Shown in pieces: positions 43,044-53,587 of a stretch of DNA of 64,000 nucleotides (its first letter is position 1; the number at the start of each line of letters is the position of its first letter). The notes beneath the pieces were generated by a model, which searched no databases, was not told where the DNA came from, and saw only the letters and a program-made list of their open reading frames with translations. This stretch comes from Eudorina sp. 2006-703-Eu-15. Its lineage: Eukaryota > Chlorophyta > Chlorophyceae > Chlamydomonadales > Volvocaceae. The stretch is from contig BDSI01000073.1 in the NCBI GenBank assembly GCA_003117195.1, positions 434,001-498,000 on the forward strand, in the 5' to 3' direction. The position numbers were made by a program, and so were the translations under genes.

Positions 43044-46000
43044 CTCGTGTGTAGTACGAGGTTGTACAAGGTGCACGGGAGGTGTAGGACTAAGAAAGAC
43101 GGTTCCATCCCACCCACCCACCCACCTCCTCCATGACCTCCACATCCGCCATGCGTTCCAGCGCCTTGATGCGCGACTGGACCAGCGCGGCGCGGTTGGC
43201 GTTGTACCTGTGGATGGGCCGGACAGGGAAAGTGGACAGGGAGAGGAGGAGGAGACACGGTGAGCACTCAGAGAAGGGGGCCGGCCACACATGGTGTTGC
43301 GTCTGCCCAATTACAAACCCAAACCCAATCCTTCACGGAATCGCAGCAACATCAGCAACAACGATCACGCGGTGATGAAAAAACGGAGGGACGGGCTCGC
43401 GGTCACGACATTCCAGTCTGCAGTCACAGGACAAACATGCCAGCACTGCACTGCCCAATCTGCCCCCAAACCGAAGGTCACGGCAGACCCAGGTCAGGTC
43501 AGGTCAGGTCACTTTCACCTAGGCCAAGCTGCCCCCGCAGACCAGGCCCCCCAGGCCAGGTCCTCCGGCCAGCCACCCAAGGCCGGGCCAGTCACCCAAG
43601 GGCCATGCCAGTCACCCACCTGAAGCGGTCTATGAAGGCCTGGACGTGCTTCTTCTTGGCTTCCTGCGCCTCCGCCGCCTTGCGCGCGTTGCGCAGCCGC
43701 TCCGTCATCGTCTTCTCGAACACGCTGTAGTTGCCCTAAGGTGCGCCCGCGATGAGTGGACGACAGCACAGCATGGCACAGCACAGCACGGCACAGGGCG
43801 CGGCCCCGCGGGTCGGGGACGCGAGGCCGCGGCGGGAACCGGCCATGCGTGCGGCTTTCCAGGCACACACACACAGTCTGGGCTGGGCGGTTCTGGGTGG
43901 GCTTCTCATTAAACATACAGTCTGGGGGCGGGTTTCTCATTAAACACACAGCCTGTTTGACTGGTCGGCATCTTGGGCTTGGGTGGTTCGGGCGGGCTTC
44001 TCGTCAAGCACACTCTGTGTCTGGCTGGACCTGGCCCACCTCGCGGCCCACGCGGCTCCCCGGGCTCCCTTCCCAGTACCAGGGGCGCACCTCGCACGAT
44101 TCCCCTTCCCCGGGCTGGGTGTGTCTGGGCTGCTGTATTTTTTGATCCCTTTCCCCTACCGCGGGGAGAAGTCGCAAAACCCTAGTCGCAGGTAGTCCCA
44201 CCGCACCTTGTACGTGATGATCTTCTGGGAGTGGAGGTGCAGGATGTCGGTGGCGACGACGTTGAGGAACTCGCGGGCGTGTGACACCACCAGCAGCGTC
44301 TTGGGCCACTTGACCAGGTAGTCCTCCAGCCACAGCACTGTCCAGGGGGGAGGGAAGGGAAAGGAAAGGAAAGGAAAGGAAAGGGGGACGGGAAGGGGAC
44401 GGGGTCAAAAAGACCGAAACCAAACCCAGAACCGGACCCTGGGCACACCTAGTGACACTAGGCGGGGCGCAGCGAATTGGCAGGCTGCCGCGGACTGCGC
44501 TGACTGCGCGCTGTCGGGAGACATCGCCGAGACCCCCGCGACGACGACGACGACGACATCCGGCCGGCTTGGAGAGCAGCACATTGTCATTGTCGTTGGC
44601 CCGAACCCGGGGTGGGTTCGCTCGCGATAGCGCAAGGAGATCGAGCAGGGGCTGCGGATCGGCACCACCCATCCCATCAAGTCTAAGGGTCCCCCTGCCA
44701 TCTGCTCCTGCCACCTGCTCCTGCCACCTGCTCCTGCCACCTGCCACCTGCCACCTGCCCCTGCCCCTGCCCCGCCCCGCACCCACCCGCGTGGAGGTCG
44801 AGGTGGTTGGTCGGCTCGTCCAGCAGCAGCAGGTCGGGCTCCACGAACAGCGCCCGCGCCAACGCCACCCGCATGCGCCACCCGCCGCTGAACGTCCGGG
44901 TGGGCCGCTTCATCATGTCCGCGTCGAAGGACAGGCCCGCCAGGATGGACGCCGCGCGCGCCTCCGCGCCTGCGCACCAGCGGAAAGCAGGTGCACCCGT
45001 GCGCTCGTGAGCCCGTGCCGCGTGGAAGCGCCCAGGCCCCATGCAGGCGAGGCGCGCGCGCGTGCGCGCGCACGCGAGCGGATGCAGTGGGAGGACAGCG
45101 CGTGTCAGCGGCACCCCCGCAAAAGGGCCTCCTCCTCGACAGGGCCGCGGGTTAACCAAGAACCGAAAACCAAACCCAGAAGCAAACCCAGAACCCACCC
45201 AGGGCCCTGTGTGGGTGCTTCCCGTTGCTTTAATTTTGTTTTGTGTTTTTGATTTTCGTTGCCCCGCGTATTTCGAGATGGCCGAGAGAGCGAGAGGCCT
45301 TCTCAGCCCGGGTCCGCCCCACACATCGGCCGCGTACTATCCAGCCTACACCCACCCAGCCCGTACCCACCTGCCTGTCACCCGTGCGCGCACCCAGCCA
45401 CCCAACAAGCCCAAACACACACCCAGCCATCCAACGATCCCAAATACAACCCCAGCCACCCACCGTCCGCATCAATCTCCTGAAGGCGCTGGTACACAGC
45501 CACCAGGCGAGCCGACAAGGCCGCCTCGTCAGCAGGCGCCGGCGGCTTGTCCGTCCCCGTCCCATTCGACGCGGCCGCATCCGGCGCGATCGCGCCGCCC
45601 TCCCGCTTCTCCCGGTTCAGCGCCTTCAGCAGGTCCGCCTCCTCCTACGGCAACGACAACGGCGGCGGACGGTAGCAGCCACGGCTTCAGTTTCCCCCAC
45701 GGGGTGCCCGGAAAGGCGCATTGAAGACAGAATTACATGATGTGGGTATAGAAAAGAAACCACATGGTGTGGGTGTGTCTTTCTTTTGCGTCGCTCCGCA
45801 GCCTTGCTAACCACAAATCATTTTCCCGGGCTGCTCTGCGTCAGGTGTCGGAGATGCAGGCCGATGTATATTAGTGATTAAGAACCTCCGAGAATCATTC
45901 GCTGGTTCTGCGCCTGAGTCGAACAGGCTGGAACAGGCTGGAAGCTTCTACATCCACGACGCCCCTGTAGGGACGCCCGTGCAGGGACGCCCGTGCAGGG

Positions 46001-49000
46001 ACGCCCGTGTAGGAACCTCCTCCTCCCATTTCACAGTACAGGTCTGCCGGCGCCGCGTCCCGCATCCCCTCGACCCCGCGCCACGCCGCGTCGGGCCGCG
46101 TCCCGCACCTGCAGCAGGGCGGTGCGCTCCGCATCACAGGCCAGCACCGCCTGGATGACGGGCGTGTCGTCGCCCACCACCTCCTGCTCCACATGGAGAA
46201 CCTGTGTGTGTGTGTGTGGGGGGGGGGGGGGAGGTTGGCGGCGGGCAGGACGCGAGGTGTGGGTCAGGGCGTGGACAAGGCGTAATGACTTGGTGGTACA
46301 CAGATGAAGCACCTCTTTTCAAGGCCCCACCCTCTCAGGCAAAGCCCGTAGCTGCTTCCGCCAGCTACAGGCCCCCGTTCGGGATTCCCCGAGGGTCGGA
46401 CGGCCAGAGCCTGACCTGCGCCTGGCTGTGGCGCGCTCCAAACAATCTGGACTGACCCGGCCCCCCTCCCGCGTTTGAATATGTCTACTGATTTCCTATA
46501 ACCCCCTCCCGCCCCCCCTCCCGGCCCCCCTCCCGCCCCCCCCTCCCGCGACCCCCTCACCTGGCAGTTGGCCGGGATACCCTTGATGTCGTGGGACGCC
46601 AGCGCGCGCAGCAGGGTGGTCTTGCCTGCAGGGGCGTTCCCAGCACCCAAGACACCCAAGACCCCAAGATCCAAGGGCCCGGACCCAGGGGTGTCAGCAA
46701 TGCTACCGAGAGGGACGATACCCGTATCGTTCGATGGTCTTGCCTGCACCACTAGAAAACGACGGGCCTGCCCCGACCGCCGGATGCATAACAAGACGTG
46801 ACAGCCGGACCCCGGGAAGTCCTTGGGAACGGCGGCGCCCCCAGCTTGGACCCGCAGCCCCTCCCCGAGGAGGGGCTTCTTTCCAGAGGGCCCTATTGGT
46901 CCACTCCTCGGACCCGCTCAGCCCCCATCCCCAAGGTCTCTGTTAGTTCCGTTGTCAGTTCCCAGATAGATCGTTGCCCTTGCTGCCAGCGGACCCGCAT
47001 CGAACCAGCCACGGCCTCATCGAGCATTATAGCCATCGACCCTTACCGAACCCGCAAAGCCACCCCTCCAGCAGCCACCCCGCCAACGCGCCCCTCCAGC
47101 ATGCCGAGTCCATGCACCCACCTGTACCGTTCCTGCCGATGAGGCCGTACCGCCGGCCGAACGCCAGCATGACGGTGGCGTCCGTCACCAGCTCCTTGCC
47201 GCCGTTACTGAGGCTGAAGTCCTCCAGCAGAACGTCGCGCGAGCCACCACCGCCCCTGCGCGCACACAGAATGTGACGTGACGTTACGCATGGGTGGACT
47301 ACCCAAGGCGCACGGATAGTAGGGCCTTGCGTTTGGCTTGCTACCCAGGAACACAACTAGGCCTTACAGCTGCCACCTATCCAGCACATCGCACACGGGT
47401 AAGATTCCCGCACGCCGTATTCGGATTCGCAGCGCTCCGTACCGCTTAAAACTATATAGGATTTTATGTTTTCACAATATCATCTGATGACCGCTCGCGT
47501 GGTGTAGTGGTGATCACTGTGGACTTTGAATCCACCAACCCGAGTTCGAGTCTCGGCGCGAGCTACAGCGCCCTCGGAAAAACTGAAAAATTGAGAAACC
47601 TTTCCGGGAATCTTCAAGTTAAGGATTTGGGAGACATAATATGGAGATAGGGCATGCAACACATACATCTGAAGGAATCTTCAGCAAAGCACTGGGCGCC
47701 GGTGCGGTCACTCCGTATGATGATTGGCGGCTGTGTAGCGTCTCGTGATTTTTCCGCACCCAAAGCGAACCGCAACCTGTCCATGTCCCCATCTCCTCAT
47801 GGCCGAGGATCACGGCGGGACGCAATGTTGATGTCGTTTAATACCAAGGCTAGCTGACCATGGACGCGGTCTTCGTCAGGTAAACGGTGATCAACCTCGC
47901 GCGGCTCGCGGCGGCGCGCATGAGGATGTGTAAAGCAGTGCAGATGTGATGGCTTGGCAACTCCGCGACCCGCGTTATGTTTGCCCTCGCACCTCGCTGC
48001 GCGGCCCCGACACCCTGGCCACCGCCGCACGGCTGGCGGGTTTCGGGTTCTGTTCTTTCCCTTAACCCCGGGGCCCCCGCCATCTTGGCCCCCCCGGCCC
48101 CCGTTCACCGCGGCCACCCCGCAGGCAGATGTACTTACTTGTTGCGGATGATGATCGGGATGTCGCCCTTGAGGGAGTGCGCTGCGCGGGCTTGGTGCGC
48201 CGCCAGGACCTGAGGAGGAGGCGGAGACAGCGCGGGAGAGACGCCGCCCAAACGTCGACAGCGCGCGATGTGGCGTGTGGAGGGCAACAGCATCGATCAA
48301 AAACAAGGAATCGAGTCATGGCGGGGGGCAGGTTGATGTCGTTGAAGACAGAACAGAACACATTTTGGGCAGCGGGGGCCCTGCGGGATGTCCACCGCGG
48401 GCAGGCTGCACCCCCCGCACTGGAGAGTGCGGGCGTGCGTGTGTGACCCAGATGGGCCCAGCCCACGCCCCGCCCTCTTGACCTGCAGTGGGGCTTATTG
48501 TTGAGCCCTGTGAGACCTATGCTCACCTGTACCCTTAAGGTGTCCGTCGCGGCTCGTGAGGGCAGTCAGGCCACAGACAAGCCCCCGATTCGCTCCCCCG
48601 CTATCATGATGGCCCCGGGTAGCTCGTAACACGAACAACACCATGCGTGCCCGGCCTCGTTGACTCTTAAGTGGGTTCGTCCGGATTCGCCCCGGGCTGC
48701 CCTGGTTTGTTTGTTTATCCCCCCGCTTCGGACCGTCTTGCCTTCCGGACAGCCTCCTCCTCCTTGGCTGTCCGCTTGTCCAGCCTCGCCTTGTCCTTCT
48801 CCGACAGTGGAGCGGGTTTCGCCTCGTCGCCGAAGGGCGTCTGCGTGTGCCGGTGAGCCAAGGGACCAGCGCCAAGGGCCGCGCCGGGCAGTGTGAGTGC
48901 GACGGACCTACCATATTGCCAGCGTCCCCCCGGGGTCCCAAAAGGCCCGGGGGTCCCTAAAAGGGCTAATGACACGCCCACGCGGGCTCCGGTAATCCAG

Positions 49001-49660
49001 CAACGGCACCCTCCACGACCAGCACTATCTGATTGGTGTGGGTGAGGCTTACGCAGCGCTGTCAAAGCGCCCGTCTGTCGGTGGTGGACGGCGGCCGGTC
49101 CAGAAGATGCAGAAGATGGGTGCACCATGTGCCCATGCGTGTGTGTTCCCCAGGAAGAAGTTGCTCCGTTTTAACTCGCACCAAGCAGCCTCAGCCCCGC
49201 ATGTCTCAGCTGGTCACCTGTATGAGGTGACGGAATGACTGCTCCTGATACAAGATGGCCCGGTCGTCAGCTTTTGCGAGCTGTACCGGCCCAGTCTCAA
49301 GGGCCCGCACAGTGGGTACGGCTGCGCGCAACGATAATTTCTCCGCGAGCACGCGGCATGCATCGCGGGCCTCATCTTCGCTTCCAACACAGTGGCCGTC
49401 AACCTGCGCAAGCGGGGTCACGGCGGACGGGCGCCGCAGATGAACTTGCATCGATTGCGCCGCTTCCAGCTTTGCAGCCGAAGACTTGTACGTACCAAGA
49501 AAGGTCCAATCGCTTCAAAAGCTTCCTCGCCCTGCTCTCCAAATTCAAAGTGCTCGTCTTCCAGGACGCCGCAGATGTAGTCCAAGATGGTCGGATCACC
49601 TTTGCCGTCAAATAGTTCATGGACTACCTTTTCAATGGTGGCAGCATCATGGGTGCTCAT
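39382..49660 (-). CDS. ABC-F ATPase, GCN20/ABCF3 type (20 exons)
   Basis: A soluble ABC protein with two nucleotide-binding domains and no membrane segments; GCN20/ABCF3 relatives act on ribosomes, and yeast GCN20 works with GCN1 in amino-acid starvation signalling. Exons: 49496-49660, 49218-49403, 48742-48840, 48139-48209, 47122-47255, 46561-46625, 46109-46201, 45464-45644, 44787-44969, 44207-44337, 43620-43735, 43126-43207, 42797-42906, 42601-42646, 42011-42100, 41267-41332, 40843-40927, 40378-40470, 40010-40089 and 39382-39516. They total 2211 bases, 736 residues plus stop, in phase throughout. The start ATG 49660 ([16 protein letters not shown]) matches the family N-terminus. One intron appears to be GC-AG. 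A tRNA gene sits in another. Confidence 0.95.
40378..40470 (-). other. ABC-F exon 18, signature motif of ABC2
   Basis: Encodes [19 protein letters not shown] and PHILLLD. Ends in phase 1 at GATG/GTGGGT, so the Glu of Walker B is spliced from G plus AG. Confidence 0.9.
40982..41025 (-). repeat. Dispersed intron motif C copy in ABC-F gene
   Basis: Minus strand reads ACCTGGGCTGTGTCGG, then GGGTTCCTTTTCTAAACAC, the motif C order in inverse orientation to those in the dynein gene. Confidence 0.55.
41345..41632. repeat. 71-74 bp minisatellite in ABC-F intron 15
   Basis: Four units, each with AGGAGGAGGAGG, CCCCAGTGCCCCCGGGACC, CAACAACCCAGCGTTCAAC and ATTGAGAAAAGAAAG. The copies differ mainly in GGA trinucleotide number. 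The last one diverges after CAACAACA. Confidence 0.95.
42352..42387 (-). repeat. Dispersed intron motif B copy in ABC-F gene
   Basis: Minus strand: TTTGATTGAATATGTCTACC, then AATTTCCTAT. The element is shared with the dynein introns. Confidence 0.7.
42965..43040. repeat. (GA)n microsatellite in ABC-F intron 12
   Basis: Thirty-eight uninterrupted GA dinucleotides. The transcript strand reads (CU)n, which lengthens the local pyrimidine content. Confidence 0.97.
43875..44015 (+). repeat. Three tandem copies of dispersed motif C
   Basis: TGGGTGGGCTTCTCATTAAA, GGCGGGTTTCTCATTAAAC and GGCGGGCTTCTCGTCAAGC follow one another about 45 bases apart in ABC-F intron 10, each preceded by CTGGGC or TTGGG words. 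Confidence 0.8.
44346..44384. repeat. (GGAAA)n short array
   Basis: Five to six GGAAA units in the intron directly next to the acceptor of ABC-F exon 10. Confidence 0.8.
46473..46505 (+). repeat. Dispersed intron motif B copy in ABC-F gene
   Basis: GTTTGAATATGTCTACTGAT then TTCCTATAACCCC, in the intron between exons 6 and 7. Confidence 0.7.
47493..47564 (+). tRNA. tRNA-Gln (anticodon UUG)
   Basis: A 72-base cloverleaf. Acceptor stem GCTCGCG pairs with CGCGAGC, the D-arm contains GTGTAGTGGTGATCAC, the anticodon stem GTGGA/TCCAC encloses loop CTTTGAA (anticodon TTG at 47526-47528), and T-stem CCGAG/CTCGG encloses TTCGAGT. No intron, and no encoded CCA. It lies in intron 4 of the ABC-F gene on the opposite strand. 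No run of four T follows within 60 bases, so its pol III terminator is unclear. Confidence 0.9.
48139..49660 (-). other. ABC-F exons 1-4: N-terminal GCN20-type domain
   Basis: Exon 1 (55 residues) ends GPFL/GTACGT. Exon 2 has [17 protein letters not shown]. Exon 3 is highly charged ([18 protein letters not shown]) and its donor reads CGGAAG/GCAAGA, i.e. GC instead of GT. Exon 4 has [12 protein letters not shown]. The helical N-terminus with 'D.iLDYICGVL' is what separates ABCF3/GCN20 from other ABC-F proteins and is the part expected to contact GCN1-like partners. Confidence 0.88.
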
Positions 49661-51252
49661 TTTGGAAGCAGTGCTCCTCTTGTCTTGCGATTTTGCCTTC
49701 ACTGTGTCATAGGCGAATGATGAGCGCACGAATGCAAGCGCTCTCCTTGTAAAACACTGCACTTGTAAAAAGTAATTTGTTTGGTAGGGAGTATCCAATA
49801 ACTTACCGTTCGCTGCTTTTCGGGGGGGTTGGCGGTTTGGCAGTTAAAGGCACTGCATGTCTTACTAATAGAAAGCGTATAAACCCTCTGAGGTCCAAGC
49901 GCGGGTGGTGGCCGCCGGGTTCGAGCAGTTAAGAGTGTTACCAGCTCATGAGCACAAAACGTTGCATCGTTGCATCGTTCGGTGCGTTGAGTCCTTGGCA
50001 CGACGACGCCGTCGACTCGAACTCGGCACAACGGCGAGTACGGACCTTGGTGTCCTCGTCACTGCCCATGGCCATGATGTACATGAAGGAAGGCTGGATC
50101 AACAGCCGGTGGACCGACATCTTTGAGCGTTGGCAGCCGTGCACACACAGGCACATACACACTCAACGGTCATATCCTGTTGGTTTGTGTCCCGGCCGTG
50201 CGCTTCTGTCGGCGAGGACAGGCTGGGCGGCTTCGGAGTCGTAATAGCTGTCTGATGGGTTGCTTTTTGACAATGAGGCAATGAGGGCGCTCGTCAGCTT
50301 TAAAGTCAGTGTCCTTGTCGTCGCTGCTCTTGCCCTGTCCCGCCTTTTCGGTTGTCTAGGTCGGCTTCCACCTCGTGCTGTTTTCTGTTATGCTGCTGAG
50401 ATAGGGCTTGGGCCTGAATTTCCTGGTGCGCCACGGCTTGCCATTGTCATTCTGGCTACACTGTAACGCCGGGTTACAGTACAAGTCCCCATCATTGACA
50501 GGCAGTGACCTTTAGCCGCGCCGTGTTACAATTGGTATCGAGTATCGGTGCTCTTTCCGTGCGAACTCGTAAGCTGACGAGATGCAAGCAGAAAGCTATG
50601 GTGATGCACATCCGTGGTGTTAAGGGCATTCCGAAGAGGACAGAAGAGGAGAGGGGTTCCATATATTGCCTATACGTCCATGCCCCGTCTCTTGTTCATA
50701 GTGAATACTATGAATGAATGAATGGGTGAATGGGTGAATGAATGAATGAAGCATGAAACGATCCGTGGCACGAGCGCTTGACCCAAGGGTCTGGAAAAAT
50801 TAGACTGCACTACGCGCTTTTCATGCAGCCTGAGGTTTATTAGTTTTCGGCGGCATGTCGACAGGCATGAGTGCTTCCTTTGTCACCTCAAGGTATAAAT
50901 TGGCAGAATGACCAATGGGGCACAGCCTTGCATCAGCTGGCAGGCTGTTGCCGTGCAGTTTCCTTGCGCCAAGGCCACACAGGGATTCTTTATTTGCACA
51001 ATTGTTTTCTATTAATATTTTTATACTAAATTATCGTCGTGTTTCGATCTTGCTGCCTCGGCAACGGACAAGCGAACGTCTGTATAAATACATACGCCTT
51101 AATTGTTGACTGCGCCTTGGGGCATTATAACATCTACAAACAGAAAACACAATGTTCCATCCGTAGCCTTGCATTCCACGCATACTTTGAAATTCTGGAG
51201 CGTTTTTTGGAATTCGCACCTGATCGCGAGTTACATCTGCCTAGGTACAGAC
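49661..51252. other. Divergent intergenic region between ABC-F and ankyrin genes
   Basis: Lower GC than the ABC-F gene. Contains short frames (49938-50162 minus, 50260-50466 plus) without recognisable similarity, a GAATGAATGGGTGAATGG tandem near 50718-50750, and AT-rich sequence before the ankyrin ATG (ATTAATATTTTTATAC near 51010). It probably holds both promoters; no defined element can be called. Confidence 0.4.
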
Positions 51253-53587
51253 ATGGAAGGAAACGAAGGTTCATCTGCCGCAAGCCTGCGGGACTCCTCG
51301 CCCCCATACGCTCACCTCACGTCCATCGACGTCTGGGCGCGACTCCCCACCGACCTGGAACTACGCGTCCTGTCCTTCCTCCCCCCCAACTCCGTCGCCT
51401 GCACCGTCCGGCCGCTGTGCAAGGCCGCCGCGGCCCGCTTCAGCGCCCCGCAGCACCGCACCGTCCTCCTCTCGCAGCCATCTCCCCCCTGACGCCTTCG
51501 CCGCCAAGTGGGCCGGACCCCAGGGCGTCCGTACTCTGACCTACCGAAAGCGCTCCGACCTCATCTGCCTAACGGCCCACAGCGGCAGCACGACCAACCT
51601 GGCCTTCATCCTCGAAAGTGGAGGCGTCATGGAGCTCACGGACACCGTCTTCTTCAAGGAAGCCGCGCGCAGCGGCGACCTCGCGGTCTGCGAGCTCGTC
51701 TGGGGCCACCCGCGCAGCCTGGCCCCGGAGCCCCGAGACTCAGCGGCCATGGCCGTCGCCGCCAAGGCCGGCCACCCGCACATCTGCATCTGGCTGCACG
51801 AGCGCCACGGCGTGCCGGACGTCGCCAGGGTCCTCGCCGCCGCCGCCCGCCACGGCGACCTGGCGCTCTGCCGTACGTTGCTCCAGGGCGGCTGCCCCGG
51901 ACCCGAACTGGACGCCTTCCGCGCCGCCGCTTCGGGGGGCCACCAGCTCGTGTTCGACTGGCTGCTGGCGGTCAGCGGCCTGGGTGAGCCACCCTGCCAG
52001 GCCGCGGCGGCGGCGGGGCCGGAGGCCCGGCCGCCCCTGGAGCCTTTCCAGGCGGCGGCGGCGGCGGCGCTGGAGGCGGGCCGGCCGGCGCTGGCGGCGC
52101 GGCTTCTGGAGGCCTTCCCGCGGCTCCGCAGCGTCGCGTGCATCTGGTGAAAGGCGGTGCTGCCCGCGGCGGCGGCGGGCTGCGACCTGCCGACGCTGCA
52201 GCTGCTCTTCCGCCGCGCCGCCGCCGCGAGCACCGCCAGCACGCCCATCATCCCGTCGTGCGGTGTGCAGACCCTGACGGCCGCGGTGGACAGCCTGACG
52301 CCCGACTGGAGGGCCAAGGCCGGGTGCTGGATGAGCTCCGAAACCCAGCGTGGGGCGCGTCGGGGCGCTGACGACCCACCAACTCAGCTACCCGCACCCT
52401 TCGAGCCGCACCCGAGCGGCGGCGGGGGGGCATGTCGAGGAGCTGGAGCGAGTGGAGTGGCTGGTGACGCCGGGGCGGTACACGGAGGCGCTGGGGGACT
52501 TGGTGTGCCGGGCCGCGGGCAGCGGTGATTTGCCCACCCTGGGGCTGTTGCTGGCGGCGGGCGGCGCCGCAAATGGCGCCGCGGTGCGGTCGGCGGCGTG
52601 TCAGGGCCGCTGGGAGGCGCTGCTGGTGCTCCGGACGGCATAGGGCAAGTGGTGGCGGCGGGGGCGCAGGTGGCGGTGGTGGAGGCGCTGGTGGCGGCGC
52701 TGGGACCCGAGAGGGTTCTGCACTCCAAGTGGACGGTCCCCAATGCGGCCAGGGCGGGCAGTGTGGAGCTGGTGGCGTGGCTGCGGGAGCGGGGCGGCCG
52801 GCTGGGGGGTGACGTGTTTGCGGCGGCGGCGGACGGCGGAAGCGTGGCGATGCTCGAGTGGCTGGCGGAGGCGGGGTGCGACATGGGGGTGAGTTGCCGC
52901 CCGGCGGGCGTGTTGTGCACCTCAAAGTCCACGCGGAGAGAACTTCGCCCTAGCTAGGTTTCAAGCCCCAGGGTGAAAAACTTATAGGTTTTGGGGTCTG
53001 GGCACAGCAGCGTTCCAAGCGGGTGTTCCTTCTCCCTTGTGAGGCGATCAACGGTATCCAATACATCTGGTACGACAAACCAAGTGGTGCCATGCATGTT
53101 TCGCTCCGGTGCGGCATCGTTGGCTTGCAATCACGCCCAATAACAATCAAGGCTATCTTTCCACCTTTGCCGTTTTGCGTTTGATGACATCCTCATCTCT
53201 TACGATGTTAACAACTGCTGGGATCCTTGCTGATTTCAATACCTCCCCCATGTGCTTGATGCCCCTTGCGGTACGGTACGGCTCCGTACGCCGTACAACA
53301 ACACGCAGGGCGACGCCCTCTGCTACGCCCTGCCCGCGAAAAGGAGCGACACGTTGACGTTGGCGTGTCTGCTGCGCCTGGGCTGTCCCATCAGCGCCGA
53401 GACGTTCGCGGCCGTGGCCTGGCATGCATCGCCTGGCACCCTTCAGTGGCTGCTGGAGCAGCAGGGCCTCCCCTTGGACATCGAGGAGCTACTCCGGCGC
53501 GACGACGTGAGGGAGGCTCTCGGGCCTGACGTGCTGGACTGGCTGCTGGAGCTGCGGGGCGGCGCGGCGAGCGGCGGCGGGGCGTGA
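51253..53587 (+). pseudogene. F-box/ankyrin-repeat gene with four frame lesions
   Basis: ATG 51253 opens an N-terminal F-box-like segment (VWARLPTDLELRVLSFLPP, then CKAAAARF); after a frameshift, ankyrin-type repeats follow (FKEAARSGDLAVCELVW, AAKAGHPHICIWLHE, AAARHGDLALCRTLL, AAASGGHQLVFDWLL). Such F-box/ankyrin proteins are abundant in chlamydomonad algae and are expected to be SCF adaptor-like. Lesions: a C6 run near 51485 where five C would keep the frame; an in-frame TGA at 52148-52150; a shift at a G8 run near 52430; and a shift near 52630. A donor ATGGGG/GTGAGT (52889) and an acceptor ending ACGCAG before GGCGACGCC (53308) join the last exon, which ends GGAASGGGA at 53587. Homopolymer sequencing errors could explain most lesions, but not the TGA. 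Confidence 0.75.

Larger units (their letters stand above)
39382..43207 (-). other. ABC-F exons 12-20: second ABC domain
   Basis: Exon 12 ends the inter-domain helices ([13 protein letters not shown]). Exon 13 has [13 protein letters not shown] and [12 protein letters not shown]. Walker [14 protein letters not shown] is in exon 15, [14 protein letters not shown] in exon 16, signature [13 protein letters not shown] in exon 18, and Walker B LLLDEPSNHLD is split between exons 18 and 19. The usual DEPTNHLD has Ser for Thr here; this is conservative. The H-loop VSHDQFL opens exon 20, and the protein ends RAKNKGA. Confidence 0.93.
43620..48840 (-). other. ABC-F exons 3-11: first ABC domain and inter-domain arm
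   Basis: Exon 5 encodes [17 protein letters not shown] and [13 protein letters not shown]. The Walker A GRNGTGKTTLL is split by the intron between exons 5 and 6. Exon 8 is a charged insertion with Gly/Ala ([19 protein letters not shown]). Exon 9 carries signature [15 protein letters not shown] and Walker [14 protein letters not shown]. Exon 10 has the H-loop [13 protein letters not shown], and exons 10-12 the [14 protein letters not shown] linker and a Lys/Ala-rich helix ([20 protein letters not shown]) characteristic of ABC-F inter-domain arms. Confidence 0.93.

Noticed and set aside
49938..50162. Minus-strand ORF upstream of ABC-F with MSVHRLLIQPSFMYIMAMG
   Set aside because: Looks mildly protein-like and ends at a possible donor, but has no partner exon, no motif and no family match, so it is not callable.
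50260..50466. Small hydrophobic plus-strand ORF (68 residues) as a membrane peptide
   Set aside because: One hydrophobic run (VSVLVVAALAL) only, no conservation evidence, and it lies in a region with no other support for a gene.
52148..52150. TGA in ankyrin gene as selenocysteine codon
   Set aside because: Green algae use selenocysteine, but ankyrin proteins are not known selenoproteins, and the gene has three other lesions. No SECIS-like structure was evident by eye.
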